Assembly (NCBI GenBank): GCA_963702195.1
Contig: OY969725.1
Span: 310,001 to 374,000, forward strand
Length of the DNA: 64,000 nt
From: AC-56 sp963702195
GTDB lineage: Bacteria > Actinomycetota > Thermoleophilia > Solirubrobacterales > 70-9
Reading direction: 5' to 3'
The position numbers were made by a program, and so were the translations under genes. This document shows, in pieces, positions 57,244 through 64,000 of the stretch. The stretch's first letter is position 1; each line of letters opens with the position of its first letter. The notes under the pieces are model-generated. The model made no database searches. It saw only the letters and a program-made list of their open reading frames with translations, and had not been told where the DNA came from.

Positions 57244-58452
57244 CTAGCGCAGCCCCGACTCGAGCAGCTGGGCGGCGGCGCGCTCGCCGCTTCGAAGAGC
57301 TCCCTCCATGAGGCCGTGCCAGTCGCCTGCTGTGTGCTCCCCGGCGAAGAACAGTGGTCCGATGGGGGTCGAGAGCTCCGCGTCGCGGAGAGGTGAGGAG
57401 ACGCTTCGCGCCGAGTAGGAGCCGCGAACCCAGGGATCGTCGTGCCAGGTCGAGAGCAGTGCCGCCTCGGAGTCGAGCTCCAGGTCGGTACGGAGCGCCG
57501 CGAGCTCCTCGATCCAGCCTCCGAGGCTTTCCGGGTCGGCGAGCGCCTGGACCGCATCGTTGGTTCCGGCGTAGCCGGTGACGAACGGCGCCGGCTCGCC
57601 CTGCGGGTCCAGCTGGGTGTAGGACCAGAAGCGGCGGCGCACGGACATGATCGCGCTCGCCGGGCTCGGAGCTCGAAGGCGCACGAAGAGCTTCGCGTTC
57701 TGCCCGTAGCGGACGGAGGCGAGCGCCTCGGCGGTCGGCCCGTAAAGAGCCGGCTCGAAATCGATGTCGGCGAGCGGGGCCGTCGGGATCGCGATCACCG
57801 CCGCACGCGCCGAGAGCTCGCCGTCGTCGGTCCGGACGTCGATGCCCTCGTCGCTCCACCGCAGCGCGCGGACGGGGGAGGACCGGTGGATCCGCCCGCC
57901 GAGTCCGCCGGCCAGCGCTCGGGCGAGCGCGGCGTTGCCGCCCGCCACGGTGTAGCTCTCGAAGTCGCCGAAGGTCGCTGCGCCCTCGCCGAGCACTTCC
58001 GGGCGAAGGTCGTCCGCGGGGTGGCCCATGGAGACCTCCAGCCGGGCGCGGATCAGGGCCGCGAGCCGCGGCTCCAGCTCGAGGCCGTCGATGGCCTCCG
58101 CGAGCGTGGCGGCGCCGCTCGGCGTCGGCCCGGCGGCGATGCGGTCGAACGCGGCGTCGAGCGCAGCCGCGGGGACGGCCTCGGCCCCGCGGGGTTCCCG
58201 GCGGCCGTACGGAGTGCCCTTGGGCGCCAGGCGCAGGCCGAATCGCGTAGCCAGCGACTCGATCGCCGTGTTGCCCGGGAGGACGAACTCCGCTCCCCGC
58301 TCGACGACGCCGCCTGCGAAGGGCACCGACCAAACCCTGCCGCCGACCCGGTCGCGGGCCTCGAGCACCGTCACCTCGACGCCGGCGGCGTGCAACGCGT
58401 CCGCCGCCGCGAGTCCGGCCAACCCCGCGCCCACGACGACGACCCCGGGCAT
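57244..58452 (-). CDS. Flavin-containing amine oxidase family protein
   Basis: 402 residues. FAD Rossmann motif VVVVGAGLAGLAAADALHAAGVEVTVLEARDRVGGRVWS, GG-doublet FESYTVAGGNAALARAL, and the C-terminal FAD motif GPLFFAGEHTAGDWHGLMEGALRSGERAA, as in monoamine and polyamine oxidases. The aromatic-cage Trp/Tyr positions cannot be assigned with confidence, so the substrate is open. ATG 58452 lies 14 bp after the stop of the phytoene-desaturase-like gene, implying one operon. Confidence 0.88.
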   Translation of the reverse strand: MPGVVVVGAGLAGLAAADALHAAGVEVTVLEARDRVGGRVWSVPFAGGVVERGAEFVLPGNTAIESLATRFGLRLAPKGTPYGRREPRGAEAVPAAALDAAFDRIAAGPTPSGAATLAEAIDGLELEPRLAALIRARLEVSMGHPADDLRPEVLGEGAATFGDFESYTVAGGNAALARALAGGLGGRIHRSSPVRALRWSDEGIDVRTDDGELSARAAVIAIPTAPLADIDFEPALYGPTAEALASVRYGQNAKLFVRLRAPSPASAIMSVRRRFWSYTQLDPQGEPAPFVTGYAGTNDAVQALADPESLGGWIEELAALRTDLELDSEAALLSTWHDDPWVRGSYSARSVSSPLRDAELSTPIGPLFFAGEHTAGDWHGLMEGALRSGERAAAQLLESGLR

Positions 58453-58466
58453 TCCGCCGCGACTCG

Positions 58467-60059
58467 TCAGACGGCGGCTCGGCGGCGCCAGGGCAGGCGC
58501 GAGCGCCGCCGGTCCCGGAGGATCCGCTTGGCGGCGTTGTGGCCGGCCGCCGCCATGACGCCGCCACCCGGGTGGGTGCCCGCTCCGCAGAGGTAGAGGC
58601 CGTCGACGGGCGTCGCGTACTGCGCGAGCAGTGGCGACGGGCGCATGAAGGCCATCTGGTCGAGGCCCTGCTCGCCCTGGAAGATCGAGCCGTCCACCAA
58701 CCCGAAGATCTCCTCCAGGTCGGGTGGGGCGAGAACCTCGCGCTCGACGATCACGCCGGGGACGTTGGGCGCGTAGCGGGCCAAATGCTCGACGCAGGCA
58801 TCCGCGTAGCGCTCGCGGGCGTCGCCGGCCCAGGCCTCGGCATCCGGCGGGCCGTACTGGGTGAACATGGTCATCACCCAGCGGCCGTCGTCGGTGAGAC
58901 TGGAGTCGATGGATGAGGGCAGCTCGGCCTCCACGTAAGGCTCGGTCGCGGGCCGACCGGCGAGCGCGTCCTGCCAGGCGCGCTCCAGATAGTCGATCGA
59001 GGGGCACAGGTTGACCCCGGTCCGCTCGAGCATGTGTTGCTCGTCGGCCGTCACCCGCTCGTAGCGCGGCGGCTCCGACAGCACCATGTTGATCTTCACC
59101 GAGCCGCCGCGGGTCCGGAAGCGGCGCATGTCCCGCGCCACATCCTCCGGGAAGTGCTCGCCGCCCGCGAGGTCCAGAATGGTCGTCTTCGGGTGTGCCC
59201 CGGAGGCGACGATGGGTGCTCGCAGCTCCGATCCGTCGGCCAGCGTGACCCCGACGACCCGCCCGTCGCGGACGTCGATGGAAGCCACCTCCGCGTCGGT
59301 TCGGATCACCGCCCCCGCGTCCTCGGCTGAGCGCGCGATGGCCGTGCTGATGGCGCCCATCCCGCCGATGACCTGGCCCCAGCCGCCGGGGATCCCGTCG
59401 ATCTCACCGAGCGCGTGGTGGAGGAGGTTGTATGCGGTGCCCGGCGTGCGGGGACCGGCCCAGACTCCCACCACGCCGGTCGAGGCGATCGATCCCTTCA
59501 GGCCGTCGTGCTCGAACCAGTCGTCGAGCAGATCGGCGACGGACATCGTGAAGATGCGGACCAGGTCGTGGACGTCCCGGCGGGATAGGCCCGCGGCTCG
59601 TGCACCTTCGCGCAGCAGCGACAGGAGGTCGGCCGGCTGGCGCGAGCCGAGCGCCGGGGGCTCGCGGAGCATCATCGGCCGCAGGAACGATGCGGTGCGC
59701 TCGAGCAGGTCCTCGAAGCCCTCGTAGACCCGCCCGTCTCGCTCCGAGAACCTCCCGACCGATGCCGCCGTGAGCTGCGTGTCGTTGTGGAAGAAGATCG
59801 GGCCGTCCGTCGTCAGCGCGGCGTACGCCGGATCGAGGGGGACCGCGCGGTAGCCGAACTCGCGAAGGCGCAGGTCCGACACCACCTTCGGCTGCAGCAT
59901 CGAGACGACATACGACGCTCGCGAGACGCGGGCTCCGGGCCAGACCTCCTCGGTGACGCAGGCGCCGCCGAGGATCGGCCGGCGCTCGAGCACGATGGTG
60001 CGCAGGCCGGCGCGCGCGAGGTAGGCCGCGGTGGTCAGCCCATTGTGGCCGCCGCCCAC
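58467..60059 (-). CDS. Phytoene-desaturase-like FAD oxidoreductase
   Basis: At least 530 residues, CrtI-like fold: GGGHNGLTTAAYLARAGLRTIVLERRPILGGACVTEEV, GGMGAISTAIARSAEDAGAVIRTDAEVASI and the C-terminal VDGLYLCGAGTHPGGGVMAAAGHNAAKRIL. Absence of other carotenoid genes makes a general oxidoreductase likelier than a carotenoid enzyme. The first Rossmann strand (FDAIVVGGGHNG) is encoded upstream of GTG 60059, so true translation must begin earlier; the frame is open to at least 60146, where CTG is the only near-cognate codon, and has no ATG. Upstream lies the operator at 60165. Confidence 0.85.
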   Translation of the reverse strand: MGGGHNGLTTAAYLARAGLRTIVLERRPILGGACVTEEVWPGARVSRASYVVSMLQPKVVSDLRLREFGYRAVPLDPAYAALTTDGPIFFHNDTQLTAASVGRFSERDGRVYEGFEDLLERTASFLRPMMLREPPALGSRQPADLLSLLREGARAAGLSRRDVHDLVRIFTMSVADLLDDWFEHDGLKGSIASTGVVGVWAGPRTPGTAYNLLHHALGEIDGIPGGWGQVIGGMGAISTAIARSAEDAGAVIRTDAEVASIDVRDGRVVGVTLADGSELRAPIVASGAHPKTTILDLAGGEHFPEDVARDMRRFRTRGGSVKINMVLSEPPRYERVTADEQHMLERTGVNLCPSIDYLERAWQDALAGRPATEPYVEAELPSSIDSSLTDDGRWVMTMFTQYGPPDAEAWAGDARERYADACVEHLARYAPNVPGVIVEREVLAPPDLEEIFGLVDGSIFQGEQGLDQMAFMRPSPLLAQYATPVDGLYLCGAGTHPGGGVMAAAGHNAAKRILRDRRRSRLPWRRRAAV

Positions 60060-60164
60060 GACGATCGCGTCGAACGAGCTCGGTCCGGTGGCCGCGACGC
60101 GGGGCTTTGGGGGAGCGGTTGTCGTCGTGGCCTCGATGCTCGCCAGCCTACCATCTTCGTACGG

Positions 60165-60179
60165 TTGACTACAAGGTCA
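60165..60179. promoter_or_regulatory. Shared operator TTGACTACAAGGTCA, copy 1
   Basis: Identical 15 bp to 63639-63653, and part of an imperfect TTGAC-N6-GTCAA dyad. It lies just upstream of the minus-strand oxidoreductase/amine oxidase operon. Likely site for a TetR- or GntR-type regulator; no such gene is in the window. Confidence 0.55.
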
Positions 60180-60300
60180 GCAGACCCTGTGGCGACTGTG
60201 CGCCTGTGCGCGCGCTCGCGTGGTCGGCTCGGTGGTCCGCGCGCGTGGTCTCAAATGCACCTATACGGTCCATAAAAGACCATCGGCCGATTTCGTCGGC

Positions 60301-62400
60301 TCACCGTCGGCGGACCAATGCGTCGAGGGCGGCGCAGCCCTCGGCGTGTACCGCGACCGGGTTGAGCTCGATCAGGTCGAGCCCCGACTCGAGCAGGAGG
60401 GTCCCGACCCCGGCGGCCATTTCGGCCACCGCGTCGACGTCCGCCGCGTCGCGCCCGCGTCCTCCTTCGAGGACCATGGCTCCCCGAAGCGATCGAATTG
60501 CCTTCCCGATGCGATCCGCCCCCGCGGGCAGGGGGACGATCGCCACGTCGTCGAGCGCCTCTGCCCAGATCCCGCCGAGGCCGATCACGAGCGCCGGGAC
60601 GACGGCGTCAGCGCGCGCGGCGACGAGCAACTCGACTCCAGGGGGCGCCATGCGCTCCACCAGGACTCGCGCCGCCTCGCCTCCGGCAACCGACAGCTCC
60701 CGGTAGGCGGCCCGCGCCGCATCGTCGGTCTCGACGCCCAGGCGAAGGGCATTCGTGTCGCTCTTGTGGAGGAGGCCGGGGCTCGACAGCTTGACCGCAA
60801 CAGGCGCCCCCATCGCCCGGGCTGCGTTGGAGCACTCCTCCTCGCTCGTCACGACGTGGCCGTCGGGCACAGGCAGCCCCGCCGCCCTCAGGAGCTCCTT
60901 GGCGTCGACCTCGTCCAACCAGCCGTCTTCGCCCCGCGGACCGTCCGCGCCGCGCGCGGAGCGAGCGGCCGCCGCCCCGATCTCCCGCAGGCGAGCGTGA
61001 GCCGCCGGCGGGATCCGGAGTGCCTGCGCGCAGACGAGCGCCGTCCGCAGGCCGGCGACCGCTGGAACGCCACGCGCGGCGAGCTCGCCGCTCGCCTCGT
61101 CGTCGATCAGGTCGGGGAGGGTCGAGGCGACCAGGGTCGCGGCCTCCGTCTCGGCCGCGCCGGCGACGATCCCCGCGCGGACGGCGGCCCACTCCGCCGC
61201 GGCCTCGGGCGCGAGGCCCTGTGGGTGGTCGTAGAGGATCAGCAGCTGGTCGATCGCCGGATCGTCGCCGACAGCGACCGTGATCCGCCGCAGCAGATCC
61301 GTGTCGCCCCAGATCATCGCGGTGTAGTCGAGGGGATTGCCGACCGTCGCGGCCGGCGGCAAGAGCTCGGTGAGCCTTTCGGCGGTCTCGGGATCGAGGG
61401 CCGGCAGCTCCGCGCCGAGGCGGCCCGCCTCGTCGGCGGCGATGGTCGAGTCCCCGCCCGAGCAGGTGAGGATCGCGAGGCCGCCGTCTCCGCGCGGCCG
61501 TGCGCGCGGCTCGGCCAGCACCCGGGCGAGCTCCAGCAGCTCATGGAAGTCCCGTGCCCAGGCCCCGCCCGCCTCCTCGATCAGGGCTCGGAAGACTCGC
61601 TGCTCCCCGGCGACGGCTCCCGTGTGTGCCGATGCCGCGCGCCGCCCGGCCTCCGTGGAACCTGCCTTCAGGACGGCGACACGAACGCCGCGATCGGCGC
61701 ACACGGCAAGCGCCTCCGCGAGCCGCGCTCCGTCGCCGTCGGACTCCAGGAACATCGCCACCGAGCGCACGCCGTCCCGTTCGCACAGCGCGGCGAGCCA
61801 ATCGCTGGCATCGAGCGTCGCCTGGTTGCCGGTGGAGAGGACCGTGTGGAACCGGATCCCCCGGCGCGAGCCGAGCGCGTTCACGGCGACGTTCCCGCTC
61901 TGGGAGACCATCGCCACGCCGCCGGGCTCGAGCGGCGCGACCGAGTCGCCCCACATCGGCGCCCGCGAGCCGACCGCCACGATGCCGTTCCCGTTCGGGC
62001 CACACAGGGGCAGCCCGCCCGCGTCGGCCGTCTCACGGAGCTCCCGCTCGAGCTCCCGGCCCTCTTCGATCTCGCCGAAGCCGGCGGAGAGGACGATCGC
62101 GCCGCCGCACCCCGTGGCGGCCGCCTCGCCGATGACGGCGGGAACCGAGGCAGCCGGGATCGCGACGACCACGGCGTCCACGGGATGTGGCAAGTCCGAC
62201 ACCGTCGGAACGCACGGGCGGCCGTGCACGTCGGTGCGCCGCGGATTGACGCCCCAGACCTCGCCCTCGAATCCGGCGCGCTCGAGGTTGCCCAGCACGA
62301 TGTCCGCGTACGAGCCGGGGCGGTCGTTCGCTCCGACGACGGCGATCGACCGAGGTTCGAGGAGAGGGGTGGGGTTCGGGGTTGGCGCGGCGTCCCTCAA
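60301..62400 (-). CDS. ADP-forming acyl-CoA synthetase (acetate-CoA ligase family)
   Basis: 699 residues with the fused alpha-beta layout of NDP-forming acyl-CoA synthetases: CoA-binding domain (LLEPRSIAVVGANDRPGSYADIVLGNLERAGFEG), succinyl-CoA-ligase-like domains with the phospho-His in ASAHTGAVAGEQ, and a C-terminal ATP-grasp domain (AKELLRAAGLPVPDGHVV, GAPVAVKLSSPGLLHKSDTNALRLGV, LIELNPVAVH). It joins an acid to CoA or runs in reverse to make ATP. The start is TTG 62400 directly after the stop of the acyl-CoA dehydrogenase gene, so the two are coupled. Confidence 0.9.
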   Translation of the reverse strand: MRDAAPTPNPTPLLEPRSIAVVGANDRPGSYADIVLGNLERAGFEGEVWGVNPRRTDVHGRPCVPTVSDLPHPVDAVVVAIPAASVPAVIGEAAATGCGGAIVLSAGFGEIEEGRELERELRETADAGGLPLCGPNGNGIVAVGSRAPMWGDSVAPLEPGGVAMVSQSGNVAVNALGSRRGIRFHTVLSTGNQATLDASDWLAALCERDGVRSVAMFLESDGDGARLAEALAVCADRGVRVAVLKAGSTEAGRRAASAHTGAVAGEQRVFRALIEEAGGAWARDFHELLELARVLAEPRARPRGDGGLAILTCSGGDSTIAADEAGRLGAELPALDPETAERLTELLPPAATVGNPLDYTAMIWGDTDLLRRITVAVGDDPAIDQLLILYDHPQGLAPEAAAEWAAVRAGIVAGAAETEAATLVASTLPDLIDDEASGELAARGVPAVAGLRTALVCAQALRIPPAAHARLREIGAAAARSARGADGPRGEDGWLDEVDAKELLRAAGLPVPDGHVVTSEEECSNAARAMGAPVAVKLSSPGLLHKSDTNALRLGVETDDAARAAYRELSVAGGEAARVLVERMAPPGVELLVAARADAVVPALVIGLGGIWAEALDDVAIVPLPAGADRIGKAIRSLRGAMVLEGGRGRDAADVDAVAEMAAGVGTLLLESGLDLIELNPVAVHAEGCAALDALVRRR

Positions 62401-63615
62401 CTAGTGAAGGATTCGCTCGACACCGCGGCGCTCGAGGCCCCGGGCGACGATCAGCCGCTGGATCTCGCTCGTTCCCTCCCAGATCCGATCCACGCGCAGC
62501 TCGCGGAGCAGGCGCTCGGCGACGTTCGAGCGCCGGTAGCCGCGGCCGCCGAACGCCTGGACGCAGCGGTCGGCGCAGAGCCATGCCGCCTCGCTCATGA
62601 ACAGCTTCGCCATCGAGGCCTTGTGGTGAACGATCTTCGGGTCGCCCCCTTCGTCGGCGAGACGGGCGACGGCAAGGGTGAGAAGGCGGCCGGCGGCGGC
62701 ATCCGTGGCCGAGTCGGCGAGGGGAAACGAGACGCCCTGGTGATCGTAGATGCGAGCGCCACCCTGCTCGCGGCCCACCGACCACTCGACGGTCTCGTCC
62801 AGGAGCCGCCACATCGCACCGCCGCACCGGGCGGCGATCCCCAGGCGCTCCTCCGTGAACCAGGAGCGCTGGAGCTCGTCGCCTCCGCCGACCCCCCCGA
62901 TCACGTCGTCGGAGGAGAGCTCCACGTCCCGGAACGCGATCGTCGGGTGGCTCTCCGGATAGTTGTGTGTGTAGGCGGGGTCGTCGACGATCTCGACGCC
63001 GGGCCGGTCCCGGTCGACGACGAAGAGGGTCGGCAGCCGGTCGGCGCCGTCGATCACGTTTGCCATCACGACGTACACGGACGCGACGTCACCCGCGGTC
63101 ACGAACCACTTCTCGGCATTCAGCCGGAAGCCGGACCCCGTCGGCACCGCGGTTGCCGCGATCGCCGACGGATCGGAGCCGGCGTCGCGCTCGGTAACCG
63201 CGTAGGCGTCCTTCAGCTCACCGCGGAGGGCCGGCCGCAGGTAGCGATCGACCTGCTCGGGGCTCGCGTGGGCCCAGACGTTGTAGGCGTTTGGGACGAG
63301 CCAGTGGAGGGCGTTGGTGGTGCGCCCGTACTGCTCCTCGACGAGGGCCCACTGGACCCGGGTCCAGCCCTGCCCGCCGTGACCTGTCGCGTGCATGCCC
63401 CCGTGGAGGCGCGCGTCCATGGCCTGGCGCCGCAGCTCGGCGACGACCTCGTCGGGCAGCCGCCCGCCGCGTCTTTCGGCCTCTTCCTCCAGCGGCATGA
63501 GCACGTCCTCGGCGAAGCCGCGGGCGCGCTCGGCCAGCTCAAGGGCCTCCTCGTCGAGGTCGAGAGGCGGGGCGCCCGCGGTGGCCGGGGGCGGAGGCGT
63601 CGACTTGACCTCCAT
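62401..63615 (-). CDS. Acyl-CoA dehydrogenase
   Basis: 404-residue FAD enzyme. YAVTERDAGSDPSAI and LNAEKWFVTAGDVASVYVVMA are the FAD/substrate loops; the C-terminal AFGGRGYRRSNVAERLLRELRVDRIWEGTSEIQRLIVAR carries the catalytic Glu in WEGTSE. It dehydrogenates an acyl-CoA at the alpha-beta bond. First gene of the operon with the acyl-CoA synthetase; the shared operator (63639-63653) lies 24 bp upstream, between it and the divergent Rieske gene. Confidence 0.93.
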   Translation of the reverse strand: MEVKSTPPPPATAGAPPLDLDEEALELAERARGFAEDVLMPLEEEAERRGGRLPDEVVAELRRQAMDARLHGGMHATGHGGQGWTRVQWALVEEQYGRTTNALHWLVPNAYNVWAHASPEQVDRYLRPALRGELKDAYAVTERDAGSDPSAIAATAVPTGSGFRLNAEKWFVTAGDVASVYVVMANVIDGADRLPTLFVVDRDRPGVEIVDDPAYTHNYPESHPTIAFRDVELSSDDVIGGVGGGDELQRSWFTEERLGIAARCGGAMWRLLDETVEWSVGREQGGARIYDHQGVSFPLADSATDAAAGRLLTLAVARLADEGGDPKIVHHKASMAKLFMSEAAWLCADRCVQAFGGRGYRRSNVAERLLRELRVDRIWEGTSEIQRLIVARGLERRGVERILH

Positions 63616-63638
63616 CGGTTGGGCAGACTAACATGCGA

Positions 63639-63653
63639 TTGACTACAAGGTCA
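63639..63653. promoter_or_regulatory. Shared operator TTGACTACAAGGTCA, copy 2
   Basis: The same 15 bp as 60165-60179, here extended to TTGACTACAAGGTCAACA. It sits in the 70-bp divergent gap between the acyl-CoA dehydrogenase (minus) and Rieske oxygenase (plus) genes and could control both. Confidence 0.6.
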
Positions 63654-63685
63654 ACAAACGAATCGGGTCCCGAAGGAGGCCGAGC

Positions 63686-64000
63686 TTGGCACCCACAGCG
63701 CTCTCCCCACTCAATCTTGATCTCCGCGACGTAGAGGCAGCCCTCGAGCCCTTGGAGCGGGCGACGATGCTCCCGCCGCGCGCATTCGTCGACGAGGACG
63801 TCTTCGAGTGGGAGCTCGACCGGATCTTCCGCGGCTGGATCTGCGTCGGCCATGCCTCCAGCGTGGCCGAGCCCGGCGCCTACGTCATGCGCGAGATCGG
63901 CGACGACAGCGTGGTGGTCATGGGCGGGAGCGATGGCCGCCCGCACGCGTTCCTCAACGTCTGCCGCCATCGCGGCGCACGGCTGATCAGCGACGCCGAG
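63686..64000 (+). CDS. Rieske non-haem iron oxygenase, large subunit (N-terminal fragment)
   Basis: 105 residues before the window ends. ALEPLERATMLPPRAFVDEDVFEWELDRIFRGWICVGHASSVAEPGAY is the N-terminal helix region of ring-hydroxylating or demethylating oxygenases, and FLNVCRHRGARL holds the first Cys-x-His pair of the Rieske [2Fe-2S] centre. The second Cys-His pair and the iron site lie outside the window. TTG 63686 is six bases from AAGGAGG. Oxygenases of this group attack aromatic rings or quaternary amines; which applies cannot be told here. Confidence 0.9.
   Translation, partial: MAPTALSPLNLDLRDVEAALEPLERATMLPPRAFVDEDVFEWELDRIFRGWICVGHASSVAEPGAYVMREIGDDSVVVMGGSDGRPHAFLNVCRHRGARLISDAE

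Noticed and set aside
58467..60059. Carotenoid biosynthesis gene (crtI)
   Set aside because: No phytoene synthase or other carotenoid gene is adjacent; the neighbours are amine oxidase and acyl-CoA genes.
60220..63642. Very long plus-strand open frame (~1140 codons) opposite the acyl-CoA synthetase and dehydrogenase genes
   Set aside because: It is antisense to two clearly conserved enzymes; its translation is Arg/Gly/Ala-rich without domains. Long antisense frames are expected at this GC content. Similar shadows at 450-1937, 21808-24036 and 35437-37581 were rejected for the same reason.

Overview
The window reads as chromosomal DNA of a very GC-rich actinobacterium. Gene content points to the Thermoleophilia/Solirubrobacterales side of Actinomycetota: many GTG and TTG starts, GGAGG-type ribosome binding sites, secreted proteins with a short Ig-like repeat, and 11-nt phased TTCAC phosphate boxes of the streptomycete kind. 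The taxonomic call is inference. No rRNA, tRNA, CRISPR array, transposase or phage gene was seen. Both window ends cut genes: a flavin oxidoreductase C-terminus at the left and a Rieske oxygenase N-terminus at the right.

Layout. 1-5.3 kb: signalling genes (GAF-GGDEF protein, NarL-type regulator, PAS histidine kinase, degenerate anti-sigma-like protein) with recurring CCGATCGG-type dyads in the gaps. 5.3-12.6 kb: housekeeping and envelope genes (metallophosphoesterase, lipoate ligase, Rpf-like transglycosylase, two enoyl-CoA hydratases, HD hydrolase, tandem UppP undecaprenyl-pyrophosphate phosphatases, the first with frameshift scars). 12.7-21.2 kb: phosphate block (PhoU-like DUF47 protein, RelA/SpoT-type HD protein, PhoB-like regulator, pstSCAB-phoU, exopolyphosphatase). 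21.9-28.1 kb: arsenic island (Acr3, ArsJ, arsenic-type GAPDH, ArsC-like reductase on minus; ArsR, ArsM and an R2-type di-metal protein on plus). 28.1-40 kb: polyphosphate-related genes (CHAD domain split over two genes, CYTH protein, pyruvate-kinase-like protein, PHP-glycosyltransferase fusion, PPK1) with an M1 peptidase and a GH31 glycosidase between. 40-56 kb: amine/polyamine catabolism (FAD oxidase, esterase, MmsA, PotABCD-type transporter, omega-aminotransferase, PucR regulator, saccharopine-dehydrogenase-like protein, alanine dehydrogenase, succinate-semialdehyde-type dehydrogenase). 57-64 kb: a second catabolic block (amine oxidase, phytoene-desaturase-like oxidoreductase, ADP-forming acyl-CoA synthetase, acyl-CoA dehydrogenase, Rieske oxygenase) with a shared putative operator.

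How it fits together. Phosphate boxes with 11-nt phasing stand before pstS, the PhoB-like regulator, the DUF47 gene, and the PHP-glycosyltransferase/PPK1 pair, and a weaker one before the CYTH gene. This suggests one phosphate-starvation regulon linking Pi uptake, polyphosphate metabolism and probably glycolipid synthesis. The arsenic island combines two detoxification routes: arsenate trapped as 1-arseno-3-phosphoglycerate and exported (GAPDH + ArsJ), and arsenate reduced then exported or methylated (ArsC, Acr3, ArsM). Its R2-type oxidase, translationally coupled to ArsM, is unexplained. In the amine block a pyruvate-linked aminotransferase next to alanine dehydrogenase suggests recycling of alanine to pyruvate, with aldehyde products passed to two aldehyde dehydrogenases.

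The most interesting unexplained features are an identical 50-bp twin-hairpin element placed just before the ribosome binding sites of two unrelated genes 50 kb apart, the ArsM/R2 coupling, the phosphate-box-controlled PHP-glycosyltransferase + PPK1 unit, and the shared operator of the right-hand catabolic operons.
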